This document shows positions 35,488 to 44,676 of a stretch of DNA of 64,000 nucleotides, piece by piece. Made by a program: the position numbers and the translations under genes. The DNA is taken from the NCBI RefSeq assembly GCF_001543325.1, contig NZ_CP013355.1, positions 744,001 to 808,000 on the forward strand, written 5' to 3'. The notes under the pieces were generated by a model. It was not told the origin of the DNA. It saw nothing but the letters and a program-made list of their open reading frames with translations, and searched no databases. This DNA comes from Lutibacter profundi. GTDB lineage: Bacteria > Bacteroidota > Bacteroidia > Flavobacteriales > Flavobacteriaceae. Every line of letters begins with the position of its first letter. The first letter of the stretch is position 1.

Positions 35488-37932
35488 ATGAAAAAAAATA
35501 TTACAATTATTGCAATAATATTATTAAGTTTTACAGGAGCCTTAGCGCAAAATGCAACTATTAAAGGAAAGATAAAACAAACTGACAGTACAACAGCAAT
35601 GTCAGGCGTTTCCGTATATTTAGATAAAACGAATATAGGCAGTACATCAAACAGTACAGGTAATTACATTCTAAAGAATATCCATAAAGGACAATATACA
35701 TTGGTAATTTCTGCAATTGGATATCATACCATAAAAAAAGAAATTTCTATTCAAGAAAACGAGATTCTGAATTTAAATTTCACAATGATAGAGGCTGTTT
35801 CGTCACTTTCTGAAGTTGTTATAATGACTGGTGGTATTTCAGGAATAAAAGGAATTATGGGTTCTGTACATTATATTACACCAAAAGAAATTCAAAAATT
35901 TAGTTATACAGATATTAATAGAATTTTACGCGCTGTTCCTGGTGTTAATATACAGGAGGAAGATGGCTTTGGACTTCGTGTTAATATTGGTTTAAGAGGA
36001 ACTGGAGTAGAGAGAAGCTCAAAAATTACAGTAATGGAAGATGGGGTGCTTATGGCTCCTGCTGCATATGCAGCTCCTGCAGCTTATTATTTCCCAACAA
36101 TAGGAAGAATGCAGGCAATAGAAATTCTAAAAGGTAGTAGCCAAATAAAATATGGCCCTCACACCACAGGAGGTGCTATTAATCTAATATCAACACAAAT
36201 TCCTTATGAGTTCTCGGGAAGGTTAAACTTGATTACAGGTAGTTTTGGAGGTAAAAACCTACATGCTTTTGTGGGTAATTCTTATAAAAACTTCGCATAT
36301 ATTGTAGAAACATTTCAATATAGTTCTAATGGTTTTAAACAATTAGACGGTGGAGGGAATACCGGTTTTGATAAAAAAGATTATTTGGCAAAATTTCGAA
36401 TCAATACCGATGATGATGCAAAAGTATATCAATCTTTAACCTTTAAAATAGGTAGATCTAATGAAGTCTCTAATGAAACCTACCTTGGCTTAACACAAGA
36501 AGATTTTAATGCCAATCCATATCGTAGGTATGCTGCTTCACAAAAAGATCAAATGAATACAAAGCACTCACAATTTTCATTAACACATGTTGCAAATTTC
36601 TCAGAGAATTTTAATATCTCAACTACAGCTTATTATTCTAAATTTTACAGAAATTGGTTCAAACTAAATAAAGTAAAAGATAATACCGGAACAAAAACAA
36701 GTATTAATTCATTGCTAGAAAACCCATTAGATTCCGAAGATGCTTTTGCTATTTTAACAGGATCTACCAGCACATATGAAGATGCTCTTTTTGTAAAAGC
36801 AAACAATCGCTCTTATTATGCAAAAGGTATTCAAACAATTTTTGGATATAATTTTAAAACCAATAATATAGCTCATAAAATTGATTTTGGATTTAGAGTA
36901 CATCAAGACCAAGTAGATCGCTTCCAATGGGTAGATGAGTTTTCTATGAATAATGGCATTATGAATTTAACTAAAGAAGGAATACCCGGTACAGAAAGTA
37001 ACCGAATTGAAACTGCAGACGCAATAGCAACTTATATACAATACAAAATTAATATAGGTAAATTTTCAGCAACTCCCGGTATTAGATATGAAAACATAAC
37101 CTTAAAAAGGTTAGACTATGGAACATCAGATATTAACAGAGAAGGAATCAATCTGTCAAAAAGAAGCAACAATGTAGATGTTTTTATTCCTGGAATTGGG
37201 TTCGATTACCAGTTTAGTGAAAGTACAAGTACTTTTGCAGGTATTCATAAAGGATTTTCACCTCCAGGTTCAAAAGAAGGAACAAAACCTGAAAAAAGTA
37301 TAAACTATGAATTAGGGCTGAGATATAGTAAAAATTCTTTATCCTACAAACCTGTTATTTTTTATAATAATTACAGTAATTTATTAGGGTCTGATCTTGC
37401 CGCTGCGGGAGGTGATGGTACAGGTGATTTATTTAATGGTGGACAAGTAAAAACAAAGGGATTAGAATTTCAACTTACTTATGACCTATTGGCTTCAAAA
37501 AAACAACGAACAATTAATCTGCCTATTACCATAGTTTACACTTATACTGATGCCAAATTTCAAAATGACTTTGAGAGTGATTTTGGAGGGTGGGGAAAAG
37601 TTTCAGCAGGAGATCAATTCCCATATTTAGCAAATAATCAACTTACACTTATACTTGGACTAGAACATCCACAGTTTAGTTTCAATGTAAGTGGTAAATA
37701 TTTAGGAGAAATGCGCACTTTACCAGGACAAGGGAAAATTCCTCTCAATGAAAAAATAGAATCTTATCTTGTAATTGACAGTAGTGCTAATTATATATTG
37801 CATAAGAATATCTCTATTTTTGCCAATGCTACGAATTTAACAAACAAAGTATATGTTGCATCTAGAAGACCTGCAGGCTTAAGATCGGGTATGCCAAGGG
37901 CATTTAATATAGGATTAAAAGCAACTTTTTAA
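35488..37932 (+). CDS. TonB-dependent outer-membrane receptor, FecA-like
   Basis: 814 residues: Sec signal (cleaved near GALAQNA), a CarboxypepD_reg-like domain (IKGKIKQTDSTTAMSGVSVY..., about 22-110), the plug domain (INRILRAVPGVNIQEEDGFG, RGTGVERSSKITVMEDG, ILKGSSQIKYGPHTTGGAIN) and a C-terminal 22-strand barrel (for example GIHKGFSPPGSKEG) ending in an aromatic residue, GLKATF. The plug resembles ferric dicitrate/siderophore receptors. With the Fur-like box upstream, uptake of a ferric chelate is the best guess; the ligand is not known. Confidence 0.93.
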   Translation: MKKNITIIAIILLSFTGALAQNATIKGKIKQTDSTTAMSGVSVYLDKTNIGSTSNSTGNYILKNIHKGQYTLVISAIGYHTIKKEISIQENEILNLNFTMIEAVSSLSEVVIMTGGISGIKGIMGSVHYITPKEIQKFSYTDINRILRAVPGVNIQEEDGFGLRVNIGLRGTGVERSSKITVMEDGVLMAPAAYAAPAAYYFPTIGRMQAIEILKGSSQIKYGPHTTGGAINLISTQIPYEFSGRLNLITGSFGGKNLHAFVGNSYKNFAYIVETFQYSSNGFKQLDGGGNTGFDKKDYLAKFRINTDDDAKVYQSLTFKIGRSNEVSNETYLGLTQEDFNANPYRRYAASQKDQMNTKHSQFSLTHVANFSENFNISTTAYYSKFYRNWFKLNKVKDNTGTKTSINSLLENPLDSEDAFAILTGSTSTYEDALFVKANNRSYYAKGIQTIFGYNFKTNNIAHKIDFGFRVHQDQVDRFQWVDEFSMNNGIMNLTKEGIPGTESNRIETADAIATYIQYKINIGKFSATPGIRYENITLKRLDYGTSDINREGINLSKRSNNVDVFIPGIGFDYQFSESTSTFAGIHKGFSPPGSKEGTKPEKSINYELGLRYSKNSLSYKPVIFYNNYSNLLGSDLAAAGGDGTGDLFNGGQVKTKGLEFQLTYDLLASKKQRTINLPITIVYTYTDAKFQNDFESDFGGWGKVSAGDQFPYLANNQLTLILGLEHPQFSFNVSGKYLGEMRTLPGQGKIPLNEKIESYLVIDSSANYILHKNISIFANATNLTNKVYVASRRPAGLRSGMPRAFNIGLKATF

Positions 37933-38071
37933 CAAAATAAATTAGGGATAAAAACAACATAGACCCTACCCTTTTTAACAAGTAAATTATTTATAGTTTA
38001 AAAAAGAAAAATCAATTATTTTTACTAATTTCACTGAAAAATGATCGTATATTTTTTTAAGCAAAAGTTAA

Positions 38072-39073
38072 TTGAATATCCAACACAACATATCTTTAAA
38101 AGAATACAATACGTTTGGCATTGATGTTTACGCCAAACAATTTATAGCTATAAATTCAGTAAAAAAACTTGTTGAAATTATTAATTTAAACAATGATATT
38201 TTCTTATTGGGTGGAGGTAGTAATATGTTGCTAACTTCTGATATTGAGAAATTAGTAATTCATTTAAATTTAAAAGGGATTATAGTTAACGACACTGAAA
38301 AAGATATTGTTTATGTAACTGCTGAAGCTGGGGAGAATTGGAACGAATTTGTTCTTTGGTGTATTTCACAAAACTATGGCGGACTAGAAAATCTATCGCT
38401 AATACCAGGAAATGTGGGGACCTCTCCTATTCAAAATATTGGCGCTTACGGAGTTGAAATTAAAGATACATTCTACCAATTAGAAGCTCTTGAAATTAAA
38501 ACTGGAAAAACTAAAATATTTACAAAAGACGAATGTAACTTTGGATATCGAAATTCTATTTTTAAAAATGAATTAAAAGGTAAATACATTATTGTAAATG
38601 TAACTTTTAAGCTCACTAAAAATAATCATATCCTAAATACTTCTTATGGAGCTATTAGTGCAATTATTCAAAATAAAAAAACGCCTACTATTAAAGATGT
38701 TTCAGATGCTGTAATTGCAATTAGGCAAAGTAAATTACCAAACCCAAAAGAAATTGGAAATAGTGGTAGCTTTTTTAAAAATCCTGTAATTTCAAAAAAA
38801 CATTTCAACATATTGAAAGAAAACTATCCTAAAATTCCACATTATATAGTTAATAACAATGAGATAAAAATACCTGCAGGTTGGCTAATTGAACAATGCG
38901 GATTTAAAGGGAAACGCTTTGGTGATGCCGGTGTACACTCTAAACAAGCTTTAGTATTGGTAAATTATGGCAATGCTACTGGAAAAGAAATATTAAGTTT
39001 GTCTAAAAAAATTCAACAAAAAGTAACGGAAATTTTCAACATTGAAATTGAAATTGAAGTCAATGTTATCTAA
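38072..39073 (+). CDS. murB: UDP-N-acetylenolpyruvoylglucosamine reductase
   Basis: Flavoenzyme of 333 residues that reduces UDP-GlcNAc-enolpyruvate to UDP-MurNAc in peptidoglycan synthesis. FAD-binding domain with LLGGGSNMLLT and LSLIPGNVGTSPIQNIGAYG; the NSGSFFKNP active-site region and a late AGWLIEQCGFKGKRFGDAGVH follow. It is the type I form. The start is TTG at 38072, right behind an in-frame TAA, and no nearby ATG exists. The stop overlaps that of manA on the other strand by four bases. Confidence 0.95.
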   Translation: MNIQHNISLKEYNTFGIDVYAKQFIAINSVKKLVEIINLNNDIFLLGGGSNMLLTSDIEKLVIHLNLKGIIVNDTEKDIVYVTAEAGENWNEFVLWCISQNYGGLENLSLIPGNVGTSPIQNIGAYGVEIKDTFYQLEALEIKTGKTKIFTKDECNFGYRNSIFKNELKGKYIIVNVTFKLTKNNHILNTSYGAISAIIQNKKTPTIKDVSDAVIAIRQSKLPNPKEIGNSGSFFKNPVISKKHFNILKENYPKIPHYIVNNNEIKIPAGWLIEQCGFKGKRFGDAGVHSKQALVLVNYGNATGKEILSLSKKIQQKVTEIFNIEIEIEVNVI

Positions 39074-40041
39074 ACTGTAATTTCCAACAATTTACAGCTA
39101 GTTTTAGTTGTTATACTCACTTTTTCAGCAGTTGCAGGAATCAATATTGTTTCTCCAAAAATTACTGTTTCTGAATTACCAAAAATAGAGATTGTTGCAC
39201 TTCCTTCAACACACATAAAAATTACAAATGAATCAGTTTTTGAATAATCAATAACTTTTTCTTTAACAATAGGTATAAAGTTTGTTTTAAAATAATTACA
39301 ACTAACTATATTATTAAATGTATTTATTTTAGTTGAATAATTACATTTACACGCTATTTTATCATTAAAATTTATTGCCTTAAGAGCTAATTTTGTATGT
39401 AATTCTCGTTTATTACCATTTGCATCAACTCTGTCAAAATCATAAATTCTATAAGTAATATCTGATGTTTGTTGAATTTCAGCCAACACTATTCCAGCTC
39501 CAATTGAATGTACAGTTCCTGGTTCAATAAAAAAAGCATCACCTTTTTTAACATTTTCGCTATTTAGAACAGACATTATTTTATGCTCTTCTAGTAAATG
39601 AGTATATTGTTTAGGTGTAATAATACCGTTAAAACCTAAAATAAGTTTGGCATTTTTATCAGCCTCAATAATATACCACATTTCGGTTTTCCCAAAAGAA
39701 TTATGCTGTTTTTTTGACAATTCATCATTTGGATGTACTTGAACAGATAAATCTTGTTTTGCATCAATAAACTTAATTAATAAAGGAAATTTATTTCCAA
39801 AATTTATGTAATTATTTTCTCCAATTAAATTAGCTTTATACACTTGAAGCAGCTCCTTCAACGATTTATTTTTTAAATTTCCATTAGAAACAATTGAAAT
39901 ATTATTTTCTACATCAGAAATCTCCCAACTTTCGCCAATATTTTTTAATAACGAGTTTTTATTCAGTTTGGTAACCAATTTATTACCTCCCCAAATTTTT
40001 TCTTTCAATATTGGTCTAAACTTTAAAGGATAATTTAACAT
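39070..40041 (-). CDS. manA: Mannose-6-phosphate isomerase, class I (short form)
   Basis: Zinc-dependent cupin enzyme, 323 residues, interconverting mannose- and fructose-6-phosphate for GDP-mannose and surface sugars. Zinc/active-site elements: SVQVHPND, GKTEMWYIIEAD and EPGTVHSIGAGI. The length fits the B. subtilis-type short enzyme. It begins one base after the cysteine desulfurase stop, so the two are probably one transcript. Confidence 0.92.
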   Translation of the reverse strand: MLNYPLKFRPILKEKIWGGNKLVTKLNKNSLLKNIGESWEISDVENNISIVSNGNLKNKSLKELLQVYKANLIGENNYINFGNKFPLLIKFIDAKQDLSVQVHPNDELSKKQHNSFGKTEMWYIIEADKNAKLILGFNGIITPKQYTHLLEEHKIMSVLNSENVKKGDAFFIEPGTVHSIGAGIVLAEIQQTSDITYRIYDFDRVDANGNKRELHTKLALKAINFNDKIACKCNYSTKINTFNNIVSCNYFKTNFIPIVKEKVIDYSKTDSFVIFMCVEGSATISIFGNSETVIFGETILIPATAEKVSITTKTSCKLLEITV

Positions 40042-41178
40042 TTAATTTATTATTTGTTTTAATACATCAATTACAGTATCTATTTCTTGTTCAGTATTAA
40101 ATTTACTGAAAGAAAATCGCACTGAAGTTTTGGTTGTTTCGGCTTCAGAAAGTATGGTGTTTAACACGTGTGAACCTTTATTACTGCCACTTTGGCAAGC
40201 ACTTCCTCCTGAAACTGCAATTCCTTTTAAATCTAAATTAAATAGAAGCATCGCATATTCTTTGGGAAATCTAACATTTAATATTATATAACTACTTTTA
40301 GTTTCACTTTCTGACAGTCCGTTAAATTTAATTTCTTTAAAATTACTTTTAAGTTCTTTAATAAAAGAACTTTTTAATTTTTGAATATATGTAGATTCTT
40401 CTTCCAAATTTGTTAATGCTATTTCTAAGGCCTTTTCCATTCCTAATATACTGTGTATATTTTCAGTTCCGGCTCTTGCTCCTCTTTCCTGCTCACCTCC
40501 GTGCAAAATGGGGTAAATACCAAAACCTTTTTTTATGTATGCAAACCCTACTCCTTTAGGCCCGTGAAATTTATGAGCACTAGCAGTAAAAAAATCAATT
40601 GGAATTTGTTTTACATCTATTTCAAAATGTCCAACCCCTTGAACTGTGTCAGAATGAAATAACGCATCATATTTTAAACATAAATCTGAAACTTTTTTTA
40701 AATTTAATAAGTTCCCAATCTCATTATTCACGTACATTAAACTCACTATTTTTTTTCCATCTGTTTGTTGAAGCAATTGTTCTAAATGCGTATAATTTAT
40801 ATCTCCATTTTCGTCCAAATCAACCCATAAAGCAGTAATTCCAAATTCTTTTACAAGATTTTTAATGGTATGCAATACGGCATGATGCTCAATTTTAGAT
40901 GAAATTATTGTAGTTACGCCTAAATTTTTAACCGAATTTTGTAAAATTAAATTATCGGCCTCACTTCCTCCAGCGGTAAAAATTATTTCATTTGAAGCTA
41001 CATTTAAGTGTTTTGCAATATTCTTACGGGCTGTTTCAACCAACGATTTAGCTTTTCTTCCTATTTGATGTGTTGAAGATGGATTTCCATAAATAGTAGC
41101 CATTGAACTGCTAATTACATCAATTACTTCAGGTAAAATAGGTGTTGTTGCTGCATTATCTAAATATATACTTTTCAT
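40042..41178 (-). CDS. Cysteine desulfurase, NifS/IscS class V aminotransferase family
   Basis: PLP enzyme of 378 residues that takes sulfur from cysteine for Fe-S clusters or thio-modification of tRNA. YLDNAATTPILPEV at the start, FTAGGSEADN, the PLP lysine in TASAHKFHGPKGVGF, GTENIHSILGMEKAL and the catalytic-cysteine loop SGGSACQSGSNKGSHVL. No scaffold or chaperone genes are adjacent, so the pathway is open. ATG at 41178 is preferred to a TTG three codons upstream because of the promoter box just ahead. Confidence 0.93.
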   Translation of the reverse strand: MKSIYLDNAATTPILPEVIDVISSSMATIYGNPSSTHQIGRKAKSLVETARKNIAKHLNVASNEIIFTAGGSEADNLILQNSVKNLGVTTIISSKIEHHAVLHTIKNLVKEFGITALWVDLDENGDINYTHLEQLLQQTDGKKIVSLMYVNNEIGNLLNLKKVSDLCLKYDALFHSDTVQGVGHFEIDVKQIPIDFFTASAHKFHGPKGVGFAYIKKGFGIYPILHGGEQERGARAGTENIHSILGMEKALEIALTNLEEESTYIQKLKSSFIKELKSNFKEIKFNGLSESETKSSYIILNVRFPKEYAMLLFNLDLKGIAVSGGSACQSGSNKGSHVLNTILSEAETTKTSVRFSFSKFNTEQEIDTVIDVLKQIIN

Positions 41179-41184
41179 TAAAAG

Positions 41185-41192
41185 CAAAAGTA
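41185..41192 (-). promoter_or_regulatory. TAnnTTTG promoter box of the cysteine desulfurase
   Basis: TACTTTTG on the minus strand, only six bases before the ATG, so the message is likely leaderless or nearly so. Confidence 0.55.
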
Positions 41193-41237
41193 ATTAAAAT
41201 AGTTGGTTTCATTTAACGTTGAATTGTATAAAACACT

Positions 41238-41245
41238 TATTTTTG
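41238..41245 (+). promoter_or_regulatory. TAnnTTTG promoter box
   Basis: TATTTTTG, 22 bases before the ATG at 41268. Confidence 0.6.
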
Positions 41246-41267
41246 TTTTTTAAAAATTTTATTTAAA

Positions 41268-41741
41268 ATGAAAAAAATCATACTTCTTTTTTTAACATTC
41301 TCATTGTTTGCTTGTAATGATGGTGATTTTGATGTGCCTGCTTTTGAATTTACTGATACTGTAAATAGTTGTGGAGAATATATTCTTTATAAAACAAACA
41401 GTAATGGTACTGAAGCAATTGTTTTAACTCTTAGCCCTACTGATTTAGGGACTATAGAAGGTGAAAAATCAATTCCTATTTCTACCGTTTCAAGTGTGAT
41501 TTATAGAATTTTTAAAGAGGGTATAGAAGCTAATTATTTTTGTCAAGATATACCTCCTGCAACACCAATTGTTGTAAAGGAGTTAATTGCTGAAAGTGGT
41601 ACAATTAACATTACAACTACTGCAAATTTAACAGATGGTGTTATTACCAGTTACACGTATGAAATTAGTATTTCAAATTTATTGTTTAATGATACAAATG
41701 AACGAATTTTGTTCGAAAATTTTTATTTTGGGACACTCTAG
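41268..41741 (+). CDS. Lipoprotein of unknown family, 157 residues
   Basis: Signal ends in SLFACNDGDF, a lipobox. The mature part is beta-rich with two further cysteines (VNSCGEYILYK and NYFCQDIPP) and repeated TNxTD-like turns. No family recognised; the flavobacterial surface-lipoprotein signature (CNDGD followed by acidic residues) suggests export towards the cell surface, which is inference. Single gene with its own promoter; convergent with the Smr gene, three bases apart. Confidence 0.75.
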   Translation: MKKIILLFLTFSLFACNDGDFDVPAFEFTDTVNSCGEYILYKTNSNGTEAIVLTLSPTDLGTIEGEKSIPISTVSSVIYRIFKEGIEANYFCQDIPPATPIVVKELIAESGTINITTTANLTDGVITSYTYEISISNLLFNDTNERILFENFYFGTL

Positions 41742-41744
41742 CTA

Positions 41745-42311
41745 TTAATCTTTAGGGTTTTGGTATATATAAACCTCTGTTGCTCCTAAACCATATTTTT
41801 TAAAAGAAGCTTCATACCAAGTAACATGGTAATTTTTAAATAAAAATTCAAGTTCTGTTTTTAAAACCCCTTCACCCACTCCATGAATAAAAACAACTTT
41901 AGGAATTCTATTTTTAATAGCAAACTCCAGTTTATGTTTTGCTTCATTCATTTGAATATTTAACATGTCATAATTATCCATCCCCTTTGTTGAAGCAGTT
42001 AAATGATGGATATGTAAATCTACTTCCATTGGTGGTAATTTATCTTGCTTTACGGTAGACTTAAATTTTGGTGTATTTTTTTTAGAGGCTGTTTGACTTA
42101 ACTTTTCTAATAAATTCTCATTAGAAATATCACTAAACTTAGAGAGTTCTTTTTGACTTTCTTTGATGACTACCAATTCATTTGGAGAAAAATCGAAAGG
42201 AAACCCATCAGAAGTTTCAACAATAATTTTACCATTATGCACTTCAATTACTTTTCCTTTAAGTACATCATCAATTACAGCCACATTATCACCAACTTTA
42301 AAACTCATCAT
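41745..42311 (-). CDS. DUF2027/Smr-domain protein
   Basis: 188 residues. N-terminal DUF2027-like barrel (VGDNVAVIDDVLKGKVIEVH, about 5-55), a variable linker, and a C-terminal Smr domain (PPMEVDLHIHHLTAS and the catalytic-type VVFIHGVGEGVLK). Smr domains, shared with MutS2, cleave or bind branched nucleic acids or act in ribosome rescue. Two ATGs stand at the start (42311 and 42308). No MutS part is fused here. Confidence 0.88.
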   Translation of the reverse strand: MMSFKVGDNVAVIDDVLKGKVIEVHNGKIIVETSDGFPFDFSPNELVVIKESQKELSKFSDISNENLLEKLSQTASKKNTPKFKSTVKQDKLPPMEVDLHIHHLTASTKGMDNYDMLNIQMNEAKHKLEFAIKNRIPKVVFIHGVGEGVLKTELEFLFKNYHVTWYEASFKKYGLGATEVYIYQNPKD

Positions 42312-42338
42312 ACCCTATTGTATCTAAAAATAATGAAA

Positions 42339-42346
42339 CAAAGTTA
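42339..42346 (-). promoter_or_regulatory. TAnnTTTG promoter box for the Smr gene
   Basis: TAACTTTG on the minus strand, 27 bases ahead of the first ATG. Confidence 0.5.
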
Positions 42347-42480
42347 ACATAATATTATTGCAGAATATAAAAATTAAATATTAAATGAATTGAAGAGTCT
42401 CATTTTATTTTTGAGGACATTAAATAATCTATATAAAATTTGTACATTTAACATCGTTATAAATTTTAATCTAGAAAAAG

Positions 42481-42750
42481 ATGGAACAAAACCAACCTAA
42501 AAATTATTTAGTTGAATCAATTTTAGTAACTATTTTTTGCTGCTTACCTTTTGGTATTGCAGGCATTGTTTTTGCCAGTCAGGTGAATTCTAAATTTGCT
42601 GCTGGTGATTATCAAGGAGCTATAGAAGCTTCTGAAAATGCAAAAAAATGGATGAAATGGGGTTTATTTGCAGGAATAGCAATTGTAATTTTATATGCTA
42701 TTTTTCTTTTTGCCCTAGGAGGAGCAGCTATTATGGGTTTAGGAAACTAA
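42481..42750 (+). CDS. CD225/dispanin family membrane protein
   Basis: 89 residues with two hydrophobic helices separated by the conserved CD225 loop (GIVFASQVNSKFAAGDYQGA, then AKKWMKW). Bacterial members are small inner-membrane proteins of unknown role; the animal members (IFITM) alter membrane fusion. It precedes a DUF2752 gene by ten bases, a pairing that I recall from other Bacteroidota. Confidence 0.88.
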   Translation: MEQNQPKNYLVESILVTIFCCLPFGIAGIVFASQVNSKFAAGDYQGAIEASENAKKWMKWGLFAGIAIVILYAIFLFALGGAAIMGLGN

Positions 42751-42760
42751 ATTAATTTTA

Positions 42761-43156
42761 ATGAAATTAAAATATATAGGAGTGTTGGTACTTGGAATAG
42801 TTATAGCATTCCTATTTTTTTTTGTAAACCCTAGTAATGTTAACTTTTTTCCAAAGTGCCCTCTATATGTTACTACCGGTTTGTATTGTCCGGGTTGTGG
42901 CAGTCAACGCGCTACACACCAGCTTTTACATTTAAATATTTTGGGTGTATTACAGCAAAATATCTTATACCTTTTGGGCGTACTTCTTATAGGTTATCAC
43001 TTAATTGTAACCAGTTTAAATCTATTTTTTAAAAAGCATATTTACAATTATATGTATCATCCTAAAACACCTATTATTATATTAATAATTGTAGTCGTTT
43101 TTTGGATTCTTAGAAATATTCCTTATTACCCATTCACTCTTTTAGCACCTAATTAG
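42761..43156 (+). CDS. DUF2752 membrane protein
   Basis: 131 residues, three predicted membrane helices. The DUF2752 hallmark CPGCGSQRATHQLLH sits between helix 1 and helix 2. Function unknown; the CPxCG pair may bind a metal or form a disulfide. Coupled to the CD225 gene upstream. Confidence 0.87.
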   Translation: MKLKYIGVLVLGIVIAFLFFFVNPSNVNFFPKCPLYVTTGLYCPGCGSQRATHQLLHLNILGVLQQNILYLLGVLLIGYHLIVTSLNLFFKKHIYNYMYHPKTPIIILIIVVVFWILRNIPYYPFTLLAPN

Positions 43157-43234
43157 GAATACTACATATACACTTATGTGTGTTTTTGTTGTACTTAGTG
43201 ATTGGTGATTACTTATTTTTAATTTATATCGTTA

Positions 43235-43261
43235 ATTATTTAATGATAAACATTAAATAAT
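43235..43261. promoter_or_regulatory. 11-bp palindrome upstream of the membrane protein/XRE pair
   Basis: ATTATTTAATG (43235-43245) and CATTAAATAAT (43251-43261) form a perfect inverted repeat around ATAAA. A TTTG promoter-like box (43263-43266) follows at once, so it is placed like an operator. It is candidate target of the small XRE regulator encoded at 43838. Confidence 0.5.
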
Positions 43262-43320
43262 ATTTGCTTTTCATTCTTTTAATGTATTTATTTGTATTTA
43301 AATTTAAAAAATTATTGTTT

Positions 43321-43827
43321 ATGACAACTTTCAAACATATTTTGGTAGCAATCTTAATTATGCTTATTTCAGGTTTAATAACTTACTATTTAAAACCTAA
43401 TAACCCTATAATAATGGTTTTTCTCTTTCTAATTGTAGTTTTTTTTATTTTCAATTTAATAATTAGAAAATCTCTTTCATTCAAGAATTACTTTACAAAC
43501 CAATATAATCTTTTTACAACAAAAGTTTGGCATCAAAAATCATATGATATACCTAAAGATTTGATGTTTGAAAAAATTATTGAGGTAATTAATAGTTCCA
43601 ATTTTAAATTGGTTGAAACGAATAAAGAAAAACTTGAAATTTTAGCAATCTCAACTATAACATTTAAGTCTTGGGGTGAAAATTTATACATCAGTTTTGA
43701 AACAAATGGAAACGAAACAATAATGAAGTTCTGTTCCACAACTTTATTTCAAATATATTCTTGGGGTAAAAATGAAAAAAATTATGATAACTTATTAAAT
43801 GATATTGAAAATTCATTAATAGTTTAA
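43321..43827 (+). CDS. Two-helix membrane protein of unknown family
   Basis: 168 residues: two closely spaced membrane helices (about 7-24 and 30-47), then a soluble alpha/beta domain (SYDIPKDLMFEKIIEVINSS, ENLYISFETNGNETIMKFCS). No family recognised. Start at the ATG at 43321; the frame opens 19 codons further up but those overlap the promoter-like segment. It precedes an XRE regulator by ten bases, suggesting a sensor/regulator pair as in other small membrane-protein plus Cro/CI units. Confidence 0.65.
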   Translation: MTTFKHILVAILIMLISGLITYYLKPNNPIIMVFLFLIVVFFIFNLIIRKSLSFKNYFTNQYNLFTTKVWHQKSYDIPKDLMFEKIIEVINSSNFKLVETNKEKLEILAISTITFKSWGENLYISFETNGNETIMKFCSTTLFQIYSWGKNEKNYDNLLNDIENSLIV

Positions 43828-43837
43828 ATTTATAAGT

Positions 43838-44041
43838 ATGCCTATTATTGTGAATTTAGATGTTATGCTAGCTAAAAGGAAAATGAAATTAAAAGAACTT
43901 TCTGAAAAAGTTGGTGTGTCAACAGTCAATCTTTCAATTCTAAAACAAGGAAAGGTTAAAGCAATTCGTTTTTCTACACTAAATGCAATTTGTTTAACAT
44001 TAAACTGTCAACCTGGTGATATTTTAGAATATGTTGAATAA
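43838..44041 (+). CDS. Small XRE-family helix-turn-helix regulator (YozG-like)
   Basis: 67 residues, all one helix-turn-helix domain: MKLKELSEKVGVSTVNLSIL with a recognition helix, then RFSTLNAICLTLNCQPGDIL, the typical end of YozG-type Cro/CI regulators. Such regulators usually sit next to a small membrane protein, as here. It may bind the palindrome at 43235-43261. Confidence 0.88.
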   Translation: MPIIVNLDVMLAKRKMKLKELSEKVGVSTVNLSILKQGKVKAIRFSTLNAICLTLNCQPGDILEYVE

Positions 44042-44259
44042 AAATTTAATTATATGCTGGTTTTTAGGTGCCTACGTTCTCAGGGAGCACAACGAGATTT
44101 TATAAGATTTGTGCGACTTGAAAATTGAAGATTTTTCAGACATCGTAAATCGTTTGTTAAATATTTATCGGTTCGTTATTTAGTTTAAATGTAAGCATAA
44201 ATTTTATGAGGTGTTGTATGCTGACGTCTTTTCATAATGCTTACAAAATAGTCAATCTT
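44042..44259. other. Dyad-rich intergenic stretch
   Basis: No gene seen. It contains GTGC(N)15GCAC (about 44069-44091), GCACAA with TTGTGC further right, and a bulged hairpin with GTAAGCAT (44191-44198) pairing with ATGCTTAC (44237-44244). The loop of the last holds GTTGTATGC (44213-44221), which recurs inverted at 44774-44782. Confidence 0.5.
44191..44244. repeat. Bulged inverted repeat next to the 44.3-kb lipoprotein gene
   Basis: Outer arms GTAAGCAT/ATGCTTAC (8 bp) and inner arms TTATGA/TCATAA. A bulged hairpin of this type resembles recombination sites such as attC, but the attC core consensus is not met. Confidence 0.4.
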
Positions 44260-44676
44260 TTATTTCGGATCTTGGGTTATTATAACTCTATCAAAATAAT
44301 CTCCTGCTTCAAGCTCTACAACTACTATTCTTTCAGTGCCTGTTAGATTTTCATCTAATTCTATATACAATGTGTTATTGTCTTTTTTCTCAACCGTAAA
44401 ACAATCCTGTTTGATGACATAGTTATCTGATTCAATATTGATATTGTCAGGAATCGCAAAATGTTCATTATTAACTGTTATTCCTATAATCCACCACCAA
44501 TCTCCTTCTGTTGTAATGGTTATAGAATCTGAAGTAGATTTAAAAGTAACATCTTTTGTGGATAATTTTATAATGTCATCCCATTGTCCAATTGGCCTGT
44601 CGTTATTTGAATTTGAGCAAGAATAAATAAATAATGTTAGGGCAATTAAATAAAATAGGTTCAATTTATTTTTCAT
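44260..44676 (-). CDS. Lipoprotein of unknown family with possible BACON-like domain
   Basis: 138 residues. Signal ends in FIYSCSNSNND (lipobox). The mature part is a single beta-sandwich-like domain: STKDVTFKSTSDSITITTEG, DWWWIIGITVNN, and a last strand RVIITQDPK, reminiscent of BACON domains. Inverted repeats (GTTGTATGC and GCATACAAC) flank the gene, suggesting a small mobile or recently gained unit. Function unknown. Confidence 0.7.
   Translation of the reverse strand: MKNKLNLFYLIALTLFIYSCSNSNNDRPIGQWDDIIKLSTKDVTFKSTSDSITITTEGDWWWIIGITVNNEHFAIPDNINIESDNYVIKQDCFTVEKKDNNTLYIELDENLTGTERIVVVELEAGDYFDRVIITQDPK

Noticed and set aside
44191-44244. Integron attC site
   Set aside because: The core GTTRRRY/RYYYAAC pattern is not met and no integrase is seen.
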